The notes: generated by a model not told the origin, from the sequence alone. A stretch of DNA of 17,734 nucleotides from CAYMEV01 sp964431655 [NCBI: uncultured bacterium] (GCA_964431655.1 CAYSKJ010000037.1:3415-21148), one strand, 5' to 3'. Shown: positions 7,942 through 16,272, counted from the stretch's first letter. A program made the numbers and translations.

Positions 7942-8385
7942 TCAGGGATTGCTTCCCTTTAATACCCCAAGAATTGTATCAAGCTTAAATTTCTGCAGTG
8001 CAAGGCCTCCGATCCCAAAGGCTGTAATTGCAAAACCCAGTGAGTAGTCCTTTGCCAGGAAAATTATAATAAGCCCCAGCAGTACTGCAAAAGTAAATCC
8101 GCCGATTCCCATGATAAGCCTTATAAACTGTTTTCGGCCAGATTTCAGTATCTTCTTTCTTTCTTTTTCTGATATATATTCAATATCGCTCATGCTTGCA
8201 AATGACATGACAAATCCCATAAAAAGCAGGGCCAGGCTAAGGTATCTGAATTTATAATCCAGGGCCGGGGAAAAGAAATACAGGATAAGATAAGCAAATC
8301 CCAGGATAAAAAACGGATAGCCAAGATAGGATATAAAATGAAAGGTTTTTTTTATCTTTAATATCTTTTCCAGAGCAGAATGCAT
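7942..8385 (-). CDS. Small four-helix membrane protein, unknown function
   Basis: A 147-residue protein I do not recognise. It has four hydrophobic segments in two hairpins: FHFISYLGYPFFILGFAYLI and LSLALLFMGFVMSFASM, then, after a charged loop (EKERKKILKSGRKQ), FIRLIMGIGGFTFAVLLGLI and LGFAITAFGIGGLAL. No cofactor or catalytic motif is seen. The start is well supported by AAAGGAGG 6 bases before the ATG. It sits between the giant HD/NadD-like gene (76 bases upstream) and the dehydrogenase-like gene, all on the minus strand. It could be co-transcribed with the giant gene or use the promoter-like element in that gene's last codons. Composition matches the neighbours. Confidence 0.8.
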   Translation of the reverse strand: MHSALEKILKIKKTFHFISYLGYPFFILGFAYLILYFFSPALDYKFRYLSLALLFMGFVMSFASMSDIEYISEKERKKILKSGRKQFIRLIMGIGGFTFAVLLGLIIIFLAKDYSLGFAITAFGIGGLALQKFKLDTILGVLKGSNP

Positions 8386-8461
8386 GTCTTTCCTCCTTTA
8401 TTAATGAGAAACCGGCTATATTGCCGCTGATATCAATCTCTGTCCGGTATCATCGATTAGT

Positions 8462-11400
8462 CTAAGCAATAGTATAAAATCTTTTCAGTGTGTCTATATC
8501 TTTTTCTATAAGCTTTGAAAGCATTTCCTGCTTACCCGGGATATAAAGGGGATTATAGACGGGAATCCTGGGATTTTCGAGCACCTCCTGGACATTCTGA
8601 AGTATCAGGTTTTTCTTTTTTGTATCCAGGTAAATCTCCTCAATGTCTTTAAAGAGAGCCCAGGCGTTTTCAAGAGCACACTGAGAGAATACTATACGGT
8701 TGTTTATACTGACATTTTTCTGCATCTCATAAGGGCAGAAGGGCAGTAAATAAAGCATAGACCGGTTCAATGGCTCTTCCAGGTCCATATAATCAATAAT
8801 GCTGTCGCCTCCGGCAAAGGGATACATCATGTGCTCCTCATACCAGCTGTGAAGCCTTGGTATGTGGAAGACAGATTCCGATGGAATACTGTTTGCGTCC
8901 ATGATTTCCTTTGCAAGCCCTGATACTATGCCTGAGACAACCTTTTTTATCTCTACGCCGACCTCCCGGGCTGATTTGTGTATATTCAGGATTCTTCTCG
9001 CAGAGTGCACAATGATATCGGATAAAATGGTCCTTTTTCCAAAAGCCCTTATGGTTTTGAGCTGAACAGGTATGGAATAATAATGTTTCGAATGAGTGAA
9101 ACCTATAAGTTTGCCCTCGGAGTTTACAGCCCTTTCTGCATGAAGGGCCTTGCTTATGGTTCCCGGAATTATATACTTTCCGAGTATATTTCCGTAAAGA
9201 ATGCAGAGATAGGGATTTTGCGGGTCCTGCAGGTTTAAATCAGATATCTTCTTCATGATATTAAATACTATATCCCTGTGATCAAGGGATATAATGGCAT
9301 TTTCCCTGTTCATCCTTGAAAGTATCCTCAGTAAATTCTCCCTGTTTTTTCTTATGCGGTTTTTGATTGTCTTATAGGTACTATAGGGTGATTTCAGTAC
9401 ATCCTCCAGATTATTTATAAATATGACAGGCTTGCGGAGATCTATCAGGTTCATTTTCATTGGGAAGCCTTTTCTGCGGAATTCCTGGGGCATCTGGCTG
9501 TAGCCCATAATTTTATTGTATGTATATTCCATCTTTTCAATCCTGGCAGAATCGCTGTTTTCTTTAAGCAGGGACATGTCTGTCTCCTGCAGGGCGAAGA
9601 GATAGCCTTCCCTGATGAGAAAAAGGTGGAACCTGCTTTTAAAGAATATATGGGATTCCTTCTTTATATAGGATGAGTCAATATATGCGATTTTGCCAAA
9701 AGTATTATTCCTTTGAAATTTGGAAACCGCGGGATCCCTTATTATGTCAAAAATGCCTTCTTCTGAAATGGTATAGAAGATTGCAGCCCCGATATATTCC
9801 CTGCTATGGCTTGCTCTCTTGATTATAAAAAGACTTGAGTCCTTTTTGGATAGATCTTTGATGAATTTATCAAAGCTTATATTATATCTTTTTTTCCTGG
9901 CCATAATTTCGCCGGTAATATTTTCCGGAAGCTTATCAAGGATTCTGGGGTTTCCCCTGATACTGACTATTTCAACCTCGAAATCCCACAGCTCAATACT
10001 CTGCTTTTCTTCCGGCTGCCTGATATAAAGATTATTGCTGTTTATATAGAAGGCTGACCTTGCGTCGACAAGGTGGGTTATGGGTTCATCTCTGTCAATA
10101 AGGTTTCTTATCTTCGTTGAATTTATATAATTGAAAACATCATCAAGCTCCCTGAGTATTATATTACCCTTTATACTGTCAATAATTCTTTTAAACTGAG
10201 GATTTTCGTGGATATCCTGCCCCCTGGGATCTTTCCGGAAAACAATATAGTGATTCAGTTCCTTTATTTTTTGAGCTGATCCTGAAACATAGGCTGACGC
10301 ATTGGCAATTACATCGGCACCGGCTACAAGGTAAAGCTCCCTGTCGCTGAAGGTATTTATAAGCCTGTCAAGGTCACTGTCGTTGGCAAGGTTTATGGGG
10401 GGTATTTCTGGATAGACAAAGCAGTTTAGAAGGTGAGAGACAGAAAGCCTGATGATGTTTTTCCTGATTGCAGGGGGCAGTGTCCTTTTTCTCCAGGAAA
10501 ATTCGTCTACCTGTATGAAAACCTCAAATCCCTCCTTCTGGCACGACTTGACAATTTCCAGGTGGCTGAGGCTGAATGGGTCGAAGGTACCGGGGAAGAA
10601 AGCTGCCGGCTTATCCTCCGGCATGTCAAGGATGCCATGGTCAAATTCATAGTTTGATATAAATATATAGATATTATTAAGCAGGGTTGCAGAATAAAAA
10701 AGGTCGATATAATCATCGGGAGTATTGGAAATAAGTGAAAGGATTTTTTTCAGGGAAGAACAGAGTATCTTTTTTTTCTCTTCCATGCTGAGGAATCTTG
10801 AACCGAATATCCTCGAACCGATTATGTAATGAGCCTTTTGTTTTGTATATTTGTTTATATCGCAGAGGGAACCGGTAAAAAGGCCCAGAATCTTCATATC
10901 CGATCCGTATATGCCGTGCATCTCATTATCAAGATGGGTTATTATAATGCTGAGGGTCTTTAAATAGAGCTCTTTGAGAGGCGGGCTTCCTGTTTTTATC
11001 TTCTCCTTTATATCATCATAGATTTCCTGGAATTCTGCCATCGGAAGCCTGGCTATGATCTGCCCGAGCACCCTCGGTATATAGTGGGTAAAACCCAGGG
11101 ATTCCTGTTCCAGAGTCCTTAGAAGCTCTATGCTTATTTCATTCAGCTGAGTGTGATTCAGCATTCTGCTGAGTTCCAGGAGGGAAGAGCCTGCCTGGAA
11201 TCTTGTTCCCTCATACTGGCTTACCTTAAGTATATTGCCCAGATGTATGGCTATGTCTATTATAAGTGAACTTTCGGGATCTTTTTCCTTGATTCTCTGG
11301 GCTATATCCACCAGCATCTGGCAATTTATCTTTTTTTCTGTCCAGGGTGTGCTGGTTTTCAGGTTTTTAAGGAATACTGGCCTTATATCAACAGAGTCGA

Positions 11401-13489
11401 GAATATCAGCCACTCTTGCCAGGTTGGAGGGCTGTATCCTTTTTTTAAGCAGGGAAGCTGTCCTTCTGTCAAGAAGGCTGAACAGGAAATATATGGAGTA
11501 GGTTTCTGTGGGATTGTCTTCAAAATTAAGAATACTCTCCATCAAATCCGAAAAATCCAGAATTATTTCATCCCTGACCTTTTTCCATAGGTCTCTTTTC
11601 GAAAAGTTCAGTAAAGCCCTGAGGGTCATGAGTCTTATCCTCCTGTCCTTGTGGGACAGGTTTGAAATCAGAAGGGGGATGGTCCTTAGAAGGTTCTCAT
11701 CGCTTATATTACCGCTGGCATCGCTTATTATCTCTGTCAGGTAAAGCAGTGCAAGGGATCGGGCATTTACGCCCCTGCCAAGTATCATATCAGTTATTCT
11801 GGTGCCGAAATCTTCCTGCTTTTCTTCCCTGGCAGTCTTTAAGAGTTTCCTTACGGCAATTGTTGTATTGTACAGTTTTTTTTCTGTAAGATACCCTTCC
11901 GGATCGGACGGCTCAACAAAATCTAGCAGGGCAAACAGCCTCTGCAAATATTTATCTGATTTATCAATAATCATGTGGCTTTTGCCCGGAGGCAGATACC
12001 TGGTATAGGCCTCCTTCATCTCTGCGACAAATTTGCCTATGGTATCAGCGCTGTGATACCTTATATCATCGTCGGGGTGGTTGAGCATGTCAAAGAGAAA
12101 GTCTATGCAGAGCTCTCTCTGTTCAAGGGTAAAAAAATCCGAGTAGGCTTCGATTATACTAAGGTATATTCTCAGATCGCTCTTCGTCTTTTCCTGCCTG
12201 GCATCTTCAAAAAGCTTTTTCAGGGAGAAGCTGTCCCTCATTTTATCCATGACAAAGATATTGTGGGCTACCGTCAGTATTTTAGCCGAATTGATTATCT
12301 GGTTGTTCGGGAGTATACCTATAAAGTCAGAATTGACCTTTCCGTTGACAATGCACAGGGCATTGAACCTGCTGTGCTTCTGCCCGTAGTCCTTGAGTTT
12401 GATTCCATTTTCCACATCCGTGTTTATACCAAGGGAAACAAACATCCTCTCAAGATCTTCAAGCTTCTTGTAGACTCTTTTGTACCTGTCCAGCTTCTTT
12501 TCATCCAGATTGTCAAGCTTATCCCTGATAACTTCAAAAGATTCTTTATTGCTGTAAATATCCATTTTTGACGTACCATCGGGACAGGTTCTGGATTTGA
12601 CGCGGAAATCCGAATAAATCAATATTATGGTCTCGTTTGGAAGCCTCAGTTCCTCCAGGTCCCAGGTGCTGTGGTTTGTCGCATAGTGGGAAAGGTTGTA
12701 GAGCCCGTTCCGGTCGTACCATTCCTTGGTATAGAAGTAGTGATAATAGGCTATCTGTTTCAGCTCTTCCCCCACACATCCGTACTTTCCTATATCATGC
12801 CCTATGGATGCTCCTGAAAGTATGGCCAGGTCCACGGGAAAACCCAGATTTTTCATCTGCAGGCCTATAAACATGCAGAGGCTGTATACTCCCAGTGTGT
12901 GGTCAAGGCTTGTATAGCCTTTCCATTCCTGGCTCATTTTCATAAGGCCGTAAACATTCTGTCTGGAAAATACCTCGGCAAACTGCTCATACTCCTTTTT
13001 GAAGCGGGAGTCTTTATATTCTTCAGGCTCAAGCCCGCAGTATGGATAATTGTATTCCCAGCCATTACCGGGGTTTAATTTTGCGTTTATGATGAAGGTC
13101 TTTAATATTCTGGTGTAGAGGGAGTAAAAACGGAGAAAATAAATATCCCTGACTGAGCCTGAATATCTTTTTTCAAGGGTGTGGGGGTAAAGCAGGCCCT
13201 GGTTGTAGTTATACAATATATCTTTAAGGGCTTTCTCTTCACTGCTGAAAAGCCACGAGTCCATGTTCTCCCGGCAGTATCCTTTCATGATGTCCAGGGC
13301 AAGGTTTAAGGCCTCGGTGCATGAAAAGTTGTTATTACTGTATATCTTTCTGATGTGGTTTTTTAAGGATGCCGAATTGATAAGCTTTTTGAAGGGTTCG
13401 GGGTGGAAGCCTGATTTTTTTATAAACAGGGGATTCAGCAGATCTCTGGAAATGAACAGGTTAATATCCCTGAATTCTTCGTTCTTCAC
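8462..13489 (-). CDS. Giant HD / HEAT-like / NadD-like nucleotidyltransferase protein
   Basis: A 1675-residue cytoplasmic protein with several modules. Near the N-terminus is an HD phosphohydrolase domain: H197 in LDHTLGVYS and H231-D232 in GHDIGKYG. Residues of about 400-950 are helical with HEAT-like repeats, such as HPDDDIRYHSADTIG (about 472) and HKDRRIRLMTLRALL (about 612). A nucleotidyltransferase of the NadD/cytidylyltransferase type follows: GTFDPFSLSH (967-976) matches the GTFDPxHxGH motif, with the second motif STKIR at 1124-1128. Residues of about 1220-1320 vaguely resemble an acetyltransferase fold. The C-terminal 300 residues are uncharacterised, with TILSDIIVHSARR (around D1491) and YPFAGGDS (1556-1563). 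An HD domain with NadD recalls the YqeK-NadD pair of Firmicutes, but the substrate here is unknown. The start is GTG with AGGAGG 8 bases upstream, and a strong promoter lies in the 113-base gap before it. Confidence 0.85.
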   Translation of the reverse strand: MKNEEFRDINLFISRDLLNPLFIKKSGFHPEPFKKLINSASLKNHIRKIYSNNNFSCTEALNLALDIMKGYCRENMDSWLFSSEEKALKDILYNYNQGLLYPHTLEKRYSGSVRDIYFLRFYSLYTRILKTFIINAKLNPGNGWEYNYPYCGLEPEEYKDSRFKKEYEQFAEVFSRQNVYGLMKMSQEWKGYTSLDHTLGVYSLCMFIGLQMKNLGFPVDLAILSGASIGHDIGKYGCVGEELKQIAYYHYFYTKEWYDRNGLYNLSHYATNHSTWDLEELRLPNETIILIYSDFRVKSRTCPDGTSKMDIYSNKESFEVIRDKLDNLDEKKLDRYKRVYKKLEDLERMFVSLGINTDVENGIKLKDYGQKHSRFNALCIVNGKVNSDFIGILPNNQIINSAKILTVAHNIFVMDKMRDSFSLKKLFEDARQEKTKSDLRIYLSIIEAYSDFFTLEQRELCIDFLFDMLNHPDDDIRYHSADTIGKFVAEMKEAYTRYLPPGKSHMIIDKSDKYLQRLFALLDFVEPSDPEGYLTEKKLYNTTIAVRKLLKTAREEKQEDFGTRITDMILGRGVNARSLALLYLTEIISDASGNISDENLLRTIPLLISNLSHKDRRIRLMTLRALLNFSKRDLWKKVRDEIILDFSDLMESILNFEDNPTETYSIYFLFSLLDRRTASLLKKRIQPSNLARVADILDSVDIRPVFLKNLKTSTPWTEKKINCQMLVDIAQRIKEKDPESSLIIDIAIHLGNILKVSQYEGTRFQAGSSLLELSRMLNHTQLNEISIELLRTLEQESLGFTHYIPRVLGQIIARLPMAEFQEIYDDIKEKIKTGSPPLKELYLKTLSIIITHLDNEMHGIYGSDMKILGLFTGSLCDINKYTKQKAHYIIGSRIFGSRFLSMEEKKKILCSSLKKILSLISNTPDDYIDLFYSATLLNNIYIFISNYEFDHGILDMPEDKPAAFFPGTFDPFSLSHLEIVKSCQKEGFEVFIQVDEFSWRKRTLPPAIRKNIIRLSVSHLLNCFVYPEIPPINLANDSDLDRLINTFSDRELYLVAGADVIANASAYVSGSAQKIKELNHYIVFRKDPRGQDIHENPQFKRIIDSIKGNIILRELDDVFNYINSTKIRNLIDRDEPITHLVDARSAFYINSNNLYIRQPEEKQSIELWDFEVEIVSIRGNPRILDKLPENITGEIMARKKRYNISFDKFIKDLSKKDSSLFIIKRASHSREYIGAAIFYTISEEGIFDIIRDPAVSKFQRNNTFGKIAYIDSSYIKKESHIFFKSRFHLFLIREGYLFALQETDMSLLKENSDSARIEKMEYTYNKIMGYSQMPQEFRRKGFPMKMNLIDLRKPVIFINNLEDVLKSPYSTYKTIKNRIRKNRENLLRILSRMNRENAIISLDHRDIVFNIMKKISDLNLQDPQNPYLCILYGNILGKYIIPGTISKALHAERAVNSEGKLIGFTHSKHYYSIPVQLKTIRAFGKRTILSDIIVHSARRILNIHKSAREVGVEIKKVVSGIVSGLAKEIMDANSIPSESVFHIPRLHSWYEEHMMYPFAGGDSIIDYMDLEEPLNRSMLYLLPFCPYEMQKNVSINNRIVFSQCALENAWALFKDIEEIYLDTKKKNLILQNVQEVLENPRIPVYNPLYIPGKQEMLSKLIEKDIDTLKRFYTIA
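8469..8496 (-). promoter_or_regulatory. Possible promoter of the membrane-protein gene
   Basis: On the minus strand TAGACA (8496-8491) and TACTAT (8474-8469) are 16 bases apart, at the same places in the repeat as the hexamers of copy A. It lies inside the end of the upstream coding region, so it may be coincidental. A start near 8462 would leave a leader of about 77 bases. Confidence 0.25.
8469..8512 (-). repeat. Imperfect direct repeat, copy B
   Basis: Lies within the last 15 or so codons of the 1675-residue gene and matches 7859-7902 at 33 of 44 bases without gaps. The two copies flank the small membrane-protein gene. Confidence 0.5.
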
Positions 13490-13497
13490 TATTCAGC

Positions 13498-13503
13498 CCT
13501 CCT
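13498..13503 (-). promoter_or_regulatory. Ribosome binding site fixing a GTG start
   Basis: AGGAGG on the minus strand, 8 bases before the GTG at 13489. This optimal site decides for the non-ATG start of the giant gene. Confidence 0.75.
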
Positions 13504-13527
13504 GTTAAAAGATAAAGGCTCTATACA

Positions 13528-13555
13528 ATTATACATTAAATAAGAAAGGTGTAAA
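13528..13555 (-). promoter_or_regulatory. Sigma-70 promoter of the giant gene
   Basis: On the minus strand TTTACA (13555-13550) and a perfect TATAAT (13533-13528) are separated by 16 bases in an AT-rich gap. Transcription would begin near 13521, giving a leader of about 30 bases before the GTG start. Confidence 0.7.
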
Positions 13556-13570
13556 GATAATGAAGGGAAA

Positions 13571-13594
13571 ACCCCGGGAAACAGATCCCGGGGT
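13571..13594 (-). terminator. Intrinsic terminator of the oxidoreductase operon
   Basis: Perfect 8-bp stem ACCCCGGG / CCCGGGGT around an 8-base loop. On the minus strand it is followed by a short T run (TTTT in total with the last stem base). It lies just past the gamma-subunit stop. On the plus strand the stem is followed by AAAAAATTTT. It separates the operon from the next promoter. Confidence 0.8.
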
Positions 13595-13602
13595 AAAAAA
13601 TT

Positions 13603-14139
13603 TTAATTCAACCCCAGCTCATAACCCTTTTCAAAGGCCTGTATATTTAATGGTATCAGCTTGGCTTTTGATTTCAGGGATTCCTCTATTCCCTTTATGG
13701 CTGTGTCCTTGCCGACTATCCCGGTTGCAGCAATATAGGTACCGAACATAACCATATTGGTTGCCTTGGCGTTTCCAAGTTCCATGGCAATCTTGTTGCC
13801 CGGGGTATAGATGCATCTTACATCATCCCGGTTTGATTTTCTGTCGATAAGGGTTTCGTTTATTATAATAAGGCCGTTTTTCCTGACCATGGGCTCGAAC
13901 TTATCCAGTGAGGGTTTATTCAATACAACAATTGCATTGGGGTTTGCAATGATTGGAGAAGCAATGGGTGAATCGGAGACAACTATGGTGCAGTTTGCTG
14001 TTCCTCCCCTCATCTCCGGACCGTAGGAGGGTATCCAGACTACATGCTTATCCTCGATCATACCGCAGTATGCAAGGATTTTGCCGATCAGCATCACTCC
14101 CTGTCCGCCGAATCCTGCCATTATTACATCAGAGTACAT
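13603..14139 (-). CDS. 2-oxoacid:ferredoxin oxidoreductase, gamma subunit
   Basis: A 178-residue gamma subunit (KorC/VorC type) of a thiamine-dependent 2-oxoacid:ferredoxin oxidoreductase, which helps bind CoA and completes the complex. The N-terminal MAGFGGQGVMLIGKILA, then SYGPEMRGGTANCTIVVSD with SPIASPII, are the family hallmarks, and the length is usual. It is the last gene of the operon, starting 2 bases after the beta stop, with GGAGG upstream inside the beta gene's last codons. The hairpin terminator follows closely. The specific substrate (branched-chain 2-oxoacid or 2-oxoglutarate) cannot be read from this subunit; the operon context with butyrate kinase favours branched-chain substrates. 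Confidence 0.93.
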   Translation of the reverse strand: MYSDVIMAGFGGQGVMLIGKILAYCGMIEDKHVVWIPSYGPEMRGGTANCTIVVSDSPIASPIIANPNAIVVLNKPSLDKFEPMVRKNGLIIINETLIDRKSNRDDVRCIYTPGNKIAMELGNAKATNMVMFGTYIAATGIVGKDTAIKGIEESLKSKAKLIPLNIQAFEKGYELGLN

Positions 14140-14141
14140 AT

Positions 14142-14906
14142 CTAATTTCCTCCATCTATATTTTTAAATTCACCAAGAGGGAAATAGGGGATCATGTTCT
14201 TTTCCAGCCAATCCAGAGCCTGAATCGGTGTCATTCCCCAGTTTGTCGGGCATGTGGACAGAAGCTCTACGAAAGAGAAGGGCATTCCCTTGACCTGGTT
14301 CTCAAAGGCCTTTTTAATGGCCTTCTTTGCTTTAATAATATTAGCAGGCTTGTGAAGGGATTCACGCACGATATAGGATGGAGCCTTCAGTGTCGACAGG
14401 AGCTCTGCCATTCTTATAGGATAGCCTATAAGCTCAGCGTCCCTTCCATAGGGTGTGGTTGATGTCTTCTGTCCTATAAGGGTTGTAGGAGCCATCTGCC
14501 CGCCTGTCATGCCGTATATTGCATTGTTTATAAATATAACGGTAATCTTTTCACCCCTGTTGGCGGCGTGGATTATTTCCGCCGTGCCTATGGAGGCAAG
14601 GTCTCCGTCTCCCTGGTAGGTGAATACTATTGTATCGGGCCTTACCCTCTTAACTCCCGTTGCCAGAGCCGGAGCCCTGCCGTGGGGGGCTTCCTGGAAA
14701 TCCACATTAAGGTAATTATACATTAGAACACTGCACCCGACAGGCGCAATTCCTACAGCCCTGCCGGCAACTCCAAGCTCATCAATGGCTTCGGCTACCA
14801 GACGGTGGGCTATGCCATGGGTGCATCCGGGACAGTAATGAGTGGACCTTTCATAAAGGGATTCGGTTTTCTGGAATACGACTTTCATATTTTCAATATT
14901 TTCCAT
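14142..14906 (-). CDS. 2-oxoacid:ferredoxin oxidoreductase, beta subunit (TPP-binding)
   Basis: A 254-residue catalytic beta subunit that binds thiamine diphosphate and a [4Fe-4S] cluster. Cluster-ligand candidates are C25 and C28 (YCPGCTHG), C58 (APVGCS) and C219 (STCPTNWG). The TPP/Mg motif runs from GDGD (99-102) to INNAIYG (N127-N128), followed by MTGGQMAPTT as in VOR/KOR enzymes. I choose the ATG at 14904-14906 because AAGGAG lies before it and it follows the alpha stop by 1 base. An in-frame upstream ATG would overlap alpha by about 120 bases with unrelated sequence. The enzyme decarboxylates a 2-oxoacid, passes two electrons to ferredoxin and forms the acyl-CoA. Confidence 0.95.
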   Translation of the reverse strand: MENIENMKVVFQKTESLYERSTHYCPGCTHGIAHRLVAEAIDELGVAGRAVGIAPVGCSVLMYNYLNVDFQEAPHGRAPALATGVKRVRPDTIVFTYQGDGDLASIGTAEIIHAANRGEKITVIFINNAIYGMTGGQMAPTTLIGQKTSTTPYGRDAELIGYPIRMAELLSTLKAPSYIVRESLHKPANIIKAKKAIKKAFENQVKGMPFSFVELLSTCPTNWGMTPIQALDWLEKNMIPYFPLGEFKNIDGGN

Positions 14907-14907
14907 T

Positions 14908-15966
14908 TTATTTCTCCTTAGCAACCAGTTCTTTGAATTTTTCAGCAATCTCTTCCGGTGAAGGCACCATGCCCCCTGTCCTTCCGTGGAAATGAACAGG
15001 TATCCTGCACAGGGTGGAGAGCTTAACATCCTCGATCATCTGGCCTGTCGACATTTCTACGTCAAAGATAAACTTTATTTTCCCCATATACCTGGCAAAG
15101 AATTTATCAGGGAAGGGGAAGAGGGTGATCGGGCGAAGCATCCCAACCTTATAGCCTTCATCGCGCAGCTGTTGTATGGATGTTCTGCATATCCTGGCTG
15201 TTGTTCCGTAGGCAGCAATCATATAATCTGCATCATCCAGCATGTATTCTTCTGCCATCTGCTCTGTTTCACGAATGGTGTCATATTTCCTCTTCAGTTC
15301 CCAGTTCCACTTCTCAAGCTCTTCCGGGTTAAGCAGAAGGGACTTTACAATGTTCTGGGGTCTTTTACCCTGTCTGCCGGTAGTAGCCCAGCTTTTATCG
15401 TATTCTTTCGGTTTGGTTTCCGGAAAGATTACCGGTTCCATCATCTGCCCTATGATACCGTCAGCAAGGATCATGGCAGGATTTCTGTATTTATCGGCAA
15501 GGTCAAAGGCCTTGGAAACCAGGTCCACAGCTTCCTGCACCGTAGAGGGTGCGAACACTATAAGCCTGTAGTCTCCGTGACCCCCCCCTTTGGTTGCCTG
15601 AAAGTAATCGGACTGAGATGGCTGTATTCCACCGAGACCGGGGCCTCCTCTCATAACATTGATAATGAGACATGGGAGTCCTGCTCCCGCAAGGTAGGAC
15701 AATCCTTCTGAATATAGGGAGATGCCGGGAGAGGAGGAGGATGTCATAACCCTTATGCCGGCTCCGGCTCCGCCGAATATCATGTTAATTGCGGCAACTT
15801 CGCTCTCCGACTGCAGGTATACGCCTCCGACCTGGGGCAGTCTCCTGGACATGTACTCAGGTATCTCATTCTGCGGTGTGATAGGGTAACCGAAAAAGTA
15901 CTTGCAGCCTGACTTGATAGCAGCTTCGCCAATGGCTTCACAGCCTTTCATTAATACTTTTTGCAT
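14908..15966 (-). CDS. vorB: 2-oxoacid:ferredoxin oxidoreductase, alpha subunit (VorB type)
   Basis: A 352-residue alpha subunit. Its length and motifs fit proteins usually named VorB (3-methyl-2-oxobutanoate:ferredoxin oxidoreductase): MKGCEAIGEAAIKSGCKYFFGYPITPQNEIPEYM at the N-terminus (split here as one continuous start), EVAAINMIFGGAGAG, TSSSSPGISLYSEGLS and RGGPGLGGIQPSQSDY. A C-terminal domain has TTARICR and LRPITLFPFP. These regions shape the TPP site with beta and bind substrate. The ATG at 15966 has AAGGAGA 8 bases upstream. It follows the ferredoxin gene by 20 bases and is nearly joined to beta. A 2-oxoglutarate-specific KorA is the main alternative. Butyrate kinase in the same operon makes branched-chain 2-oxoacid oxidation the better reading, as inference. 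Confidence 0.88.
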   Translation of the reverse strand: MQKVLMKGCEAIGEAAIKSGCKYFFGYPITPQNEIPEYMSRRLPQVGGVYLQSESEVAAINMIFGGAGAGIRVMTSSSSPGISLYSEGLSYLAGAGLPCLIINVMRGGPGLGGIQPSQSDYFQATKGGGHGDYRLIVFAPSTVQEAVDLVSKAFDLADKYRNPAMILADGIIGQMMEPVIFPETKPKEYDKSWATTGRQGKRPQNIVKSLLLNPEELEKWNWELKRKYDTIRETEQMAEEYMLDDADYMIAAYGTTARICRTSIQQLRDEGYKVGMLRPITLFPFPDKFFARYMGKIKFIFDVEMSTGQMIEDVKLSTLCRIPVHFHGRTGGMVPSPEEIAEKFKELVAKEK

Positions 15967-15986
15967 ATGTAATTCTCCTTGAAATA

Positions 15987-16256
15987 TTATTTGTATACAG
16001 TGATGGCCACTTCAGGGCATACCCTGGCACAGGTGGCGCATCCGATACAGCCGCTCTCCTTGGCAAGGACAGCATATTTGTAGCCCTTGGCGTTGATCTC
16101 GCCCTCAAGCTTGAGATCATCAAGGGTTTCATCAGGCGGATTGTGGTTTATGCTTGCTGTATATTCATCCGACATCATGAGTACTTTTTTAGGACAGAAG
16201 TTGACGCAGAGCTCACAGCCCTTGCATGTGTCCTTTTTTATCCTAACTGTTGGCAT
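15987..16256 (-). CDS. 2x[4Fe-4S] ferredoxin subunit of the oxidoreductase
   Basis: An 89-residue delta-type (VorD/KorD) ferredoxin subunit that carries electrons from the beta-subunit cluster to free ferredoxin. It has two classic CxxCxxCxxxCP motifs: C11, C14, C17, C21 and C70, C73, C76, C80. The linker between them is 48 residues, longer than in a plain bacterial 2x[4Fe-4S] ferredoxin. The part just before the second motif (EINAKGYKYAVL) resembles other KorD/VorD subunits. The ATG at 16256 has a strong GGAGG. The gene lies between the P-loop ATPase and alpha, the usual position before alpha in these operons. Confidence 0.93.
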   Translation of the reverse strand: MPTVRIKKDTCKGCELCVNFCPKKVLMMSDEYTASINHNPPDETLDDLKLEGEINAKGYKYAVLAKESGCIGCATCARVCPEVAITVYK

Positions 16257-16272
16257 TAAATTATTCCTCCTT

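Noticed and set aside
8410-8453. ACCGG / CCGGT arms between the giant gene and the membrane-protein gene as a terminator
   Set aside because: A loop of more than 30 bases, a short stem and no T tract.
11975-12571. 198-residue plus-strand open frame
   Set aside because: It lies wholly inside the giant minus-strand gene, opposite its HD/helical region, and its translation has no recognisable motif.
13953-14462. 169-residue plus-strand open frame
   Set aside because: Antisense to the gamma and beta subunits, with an unlikely composition and no ribosome site.
14907-15029. Upstream ATG extending the beta subunit by 41 residues
   Set aside because: It would overlap the alpha gene by about 120 bases, and the added residues do not match beta subunits. 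The ATG at 14906 has a good ribosome site.
14986-15711. 241-residue plus-strand open frame
   Set aside because: Antisense to the clearly recognised vorB alpha subunit; a shadow frame with no family resemblance.
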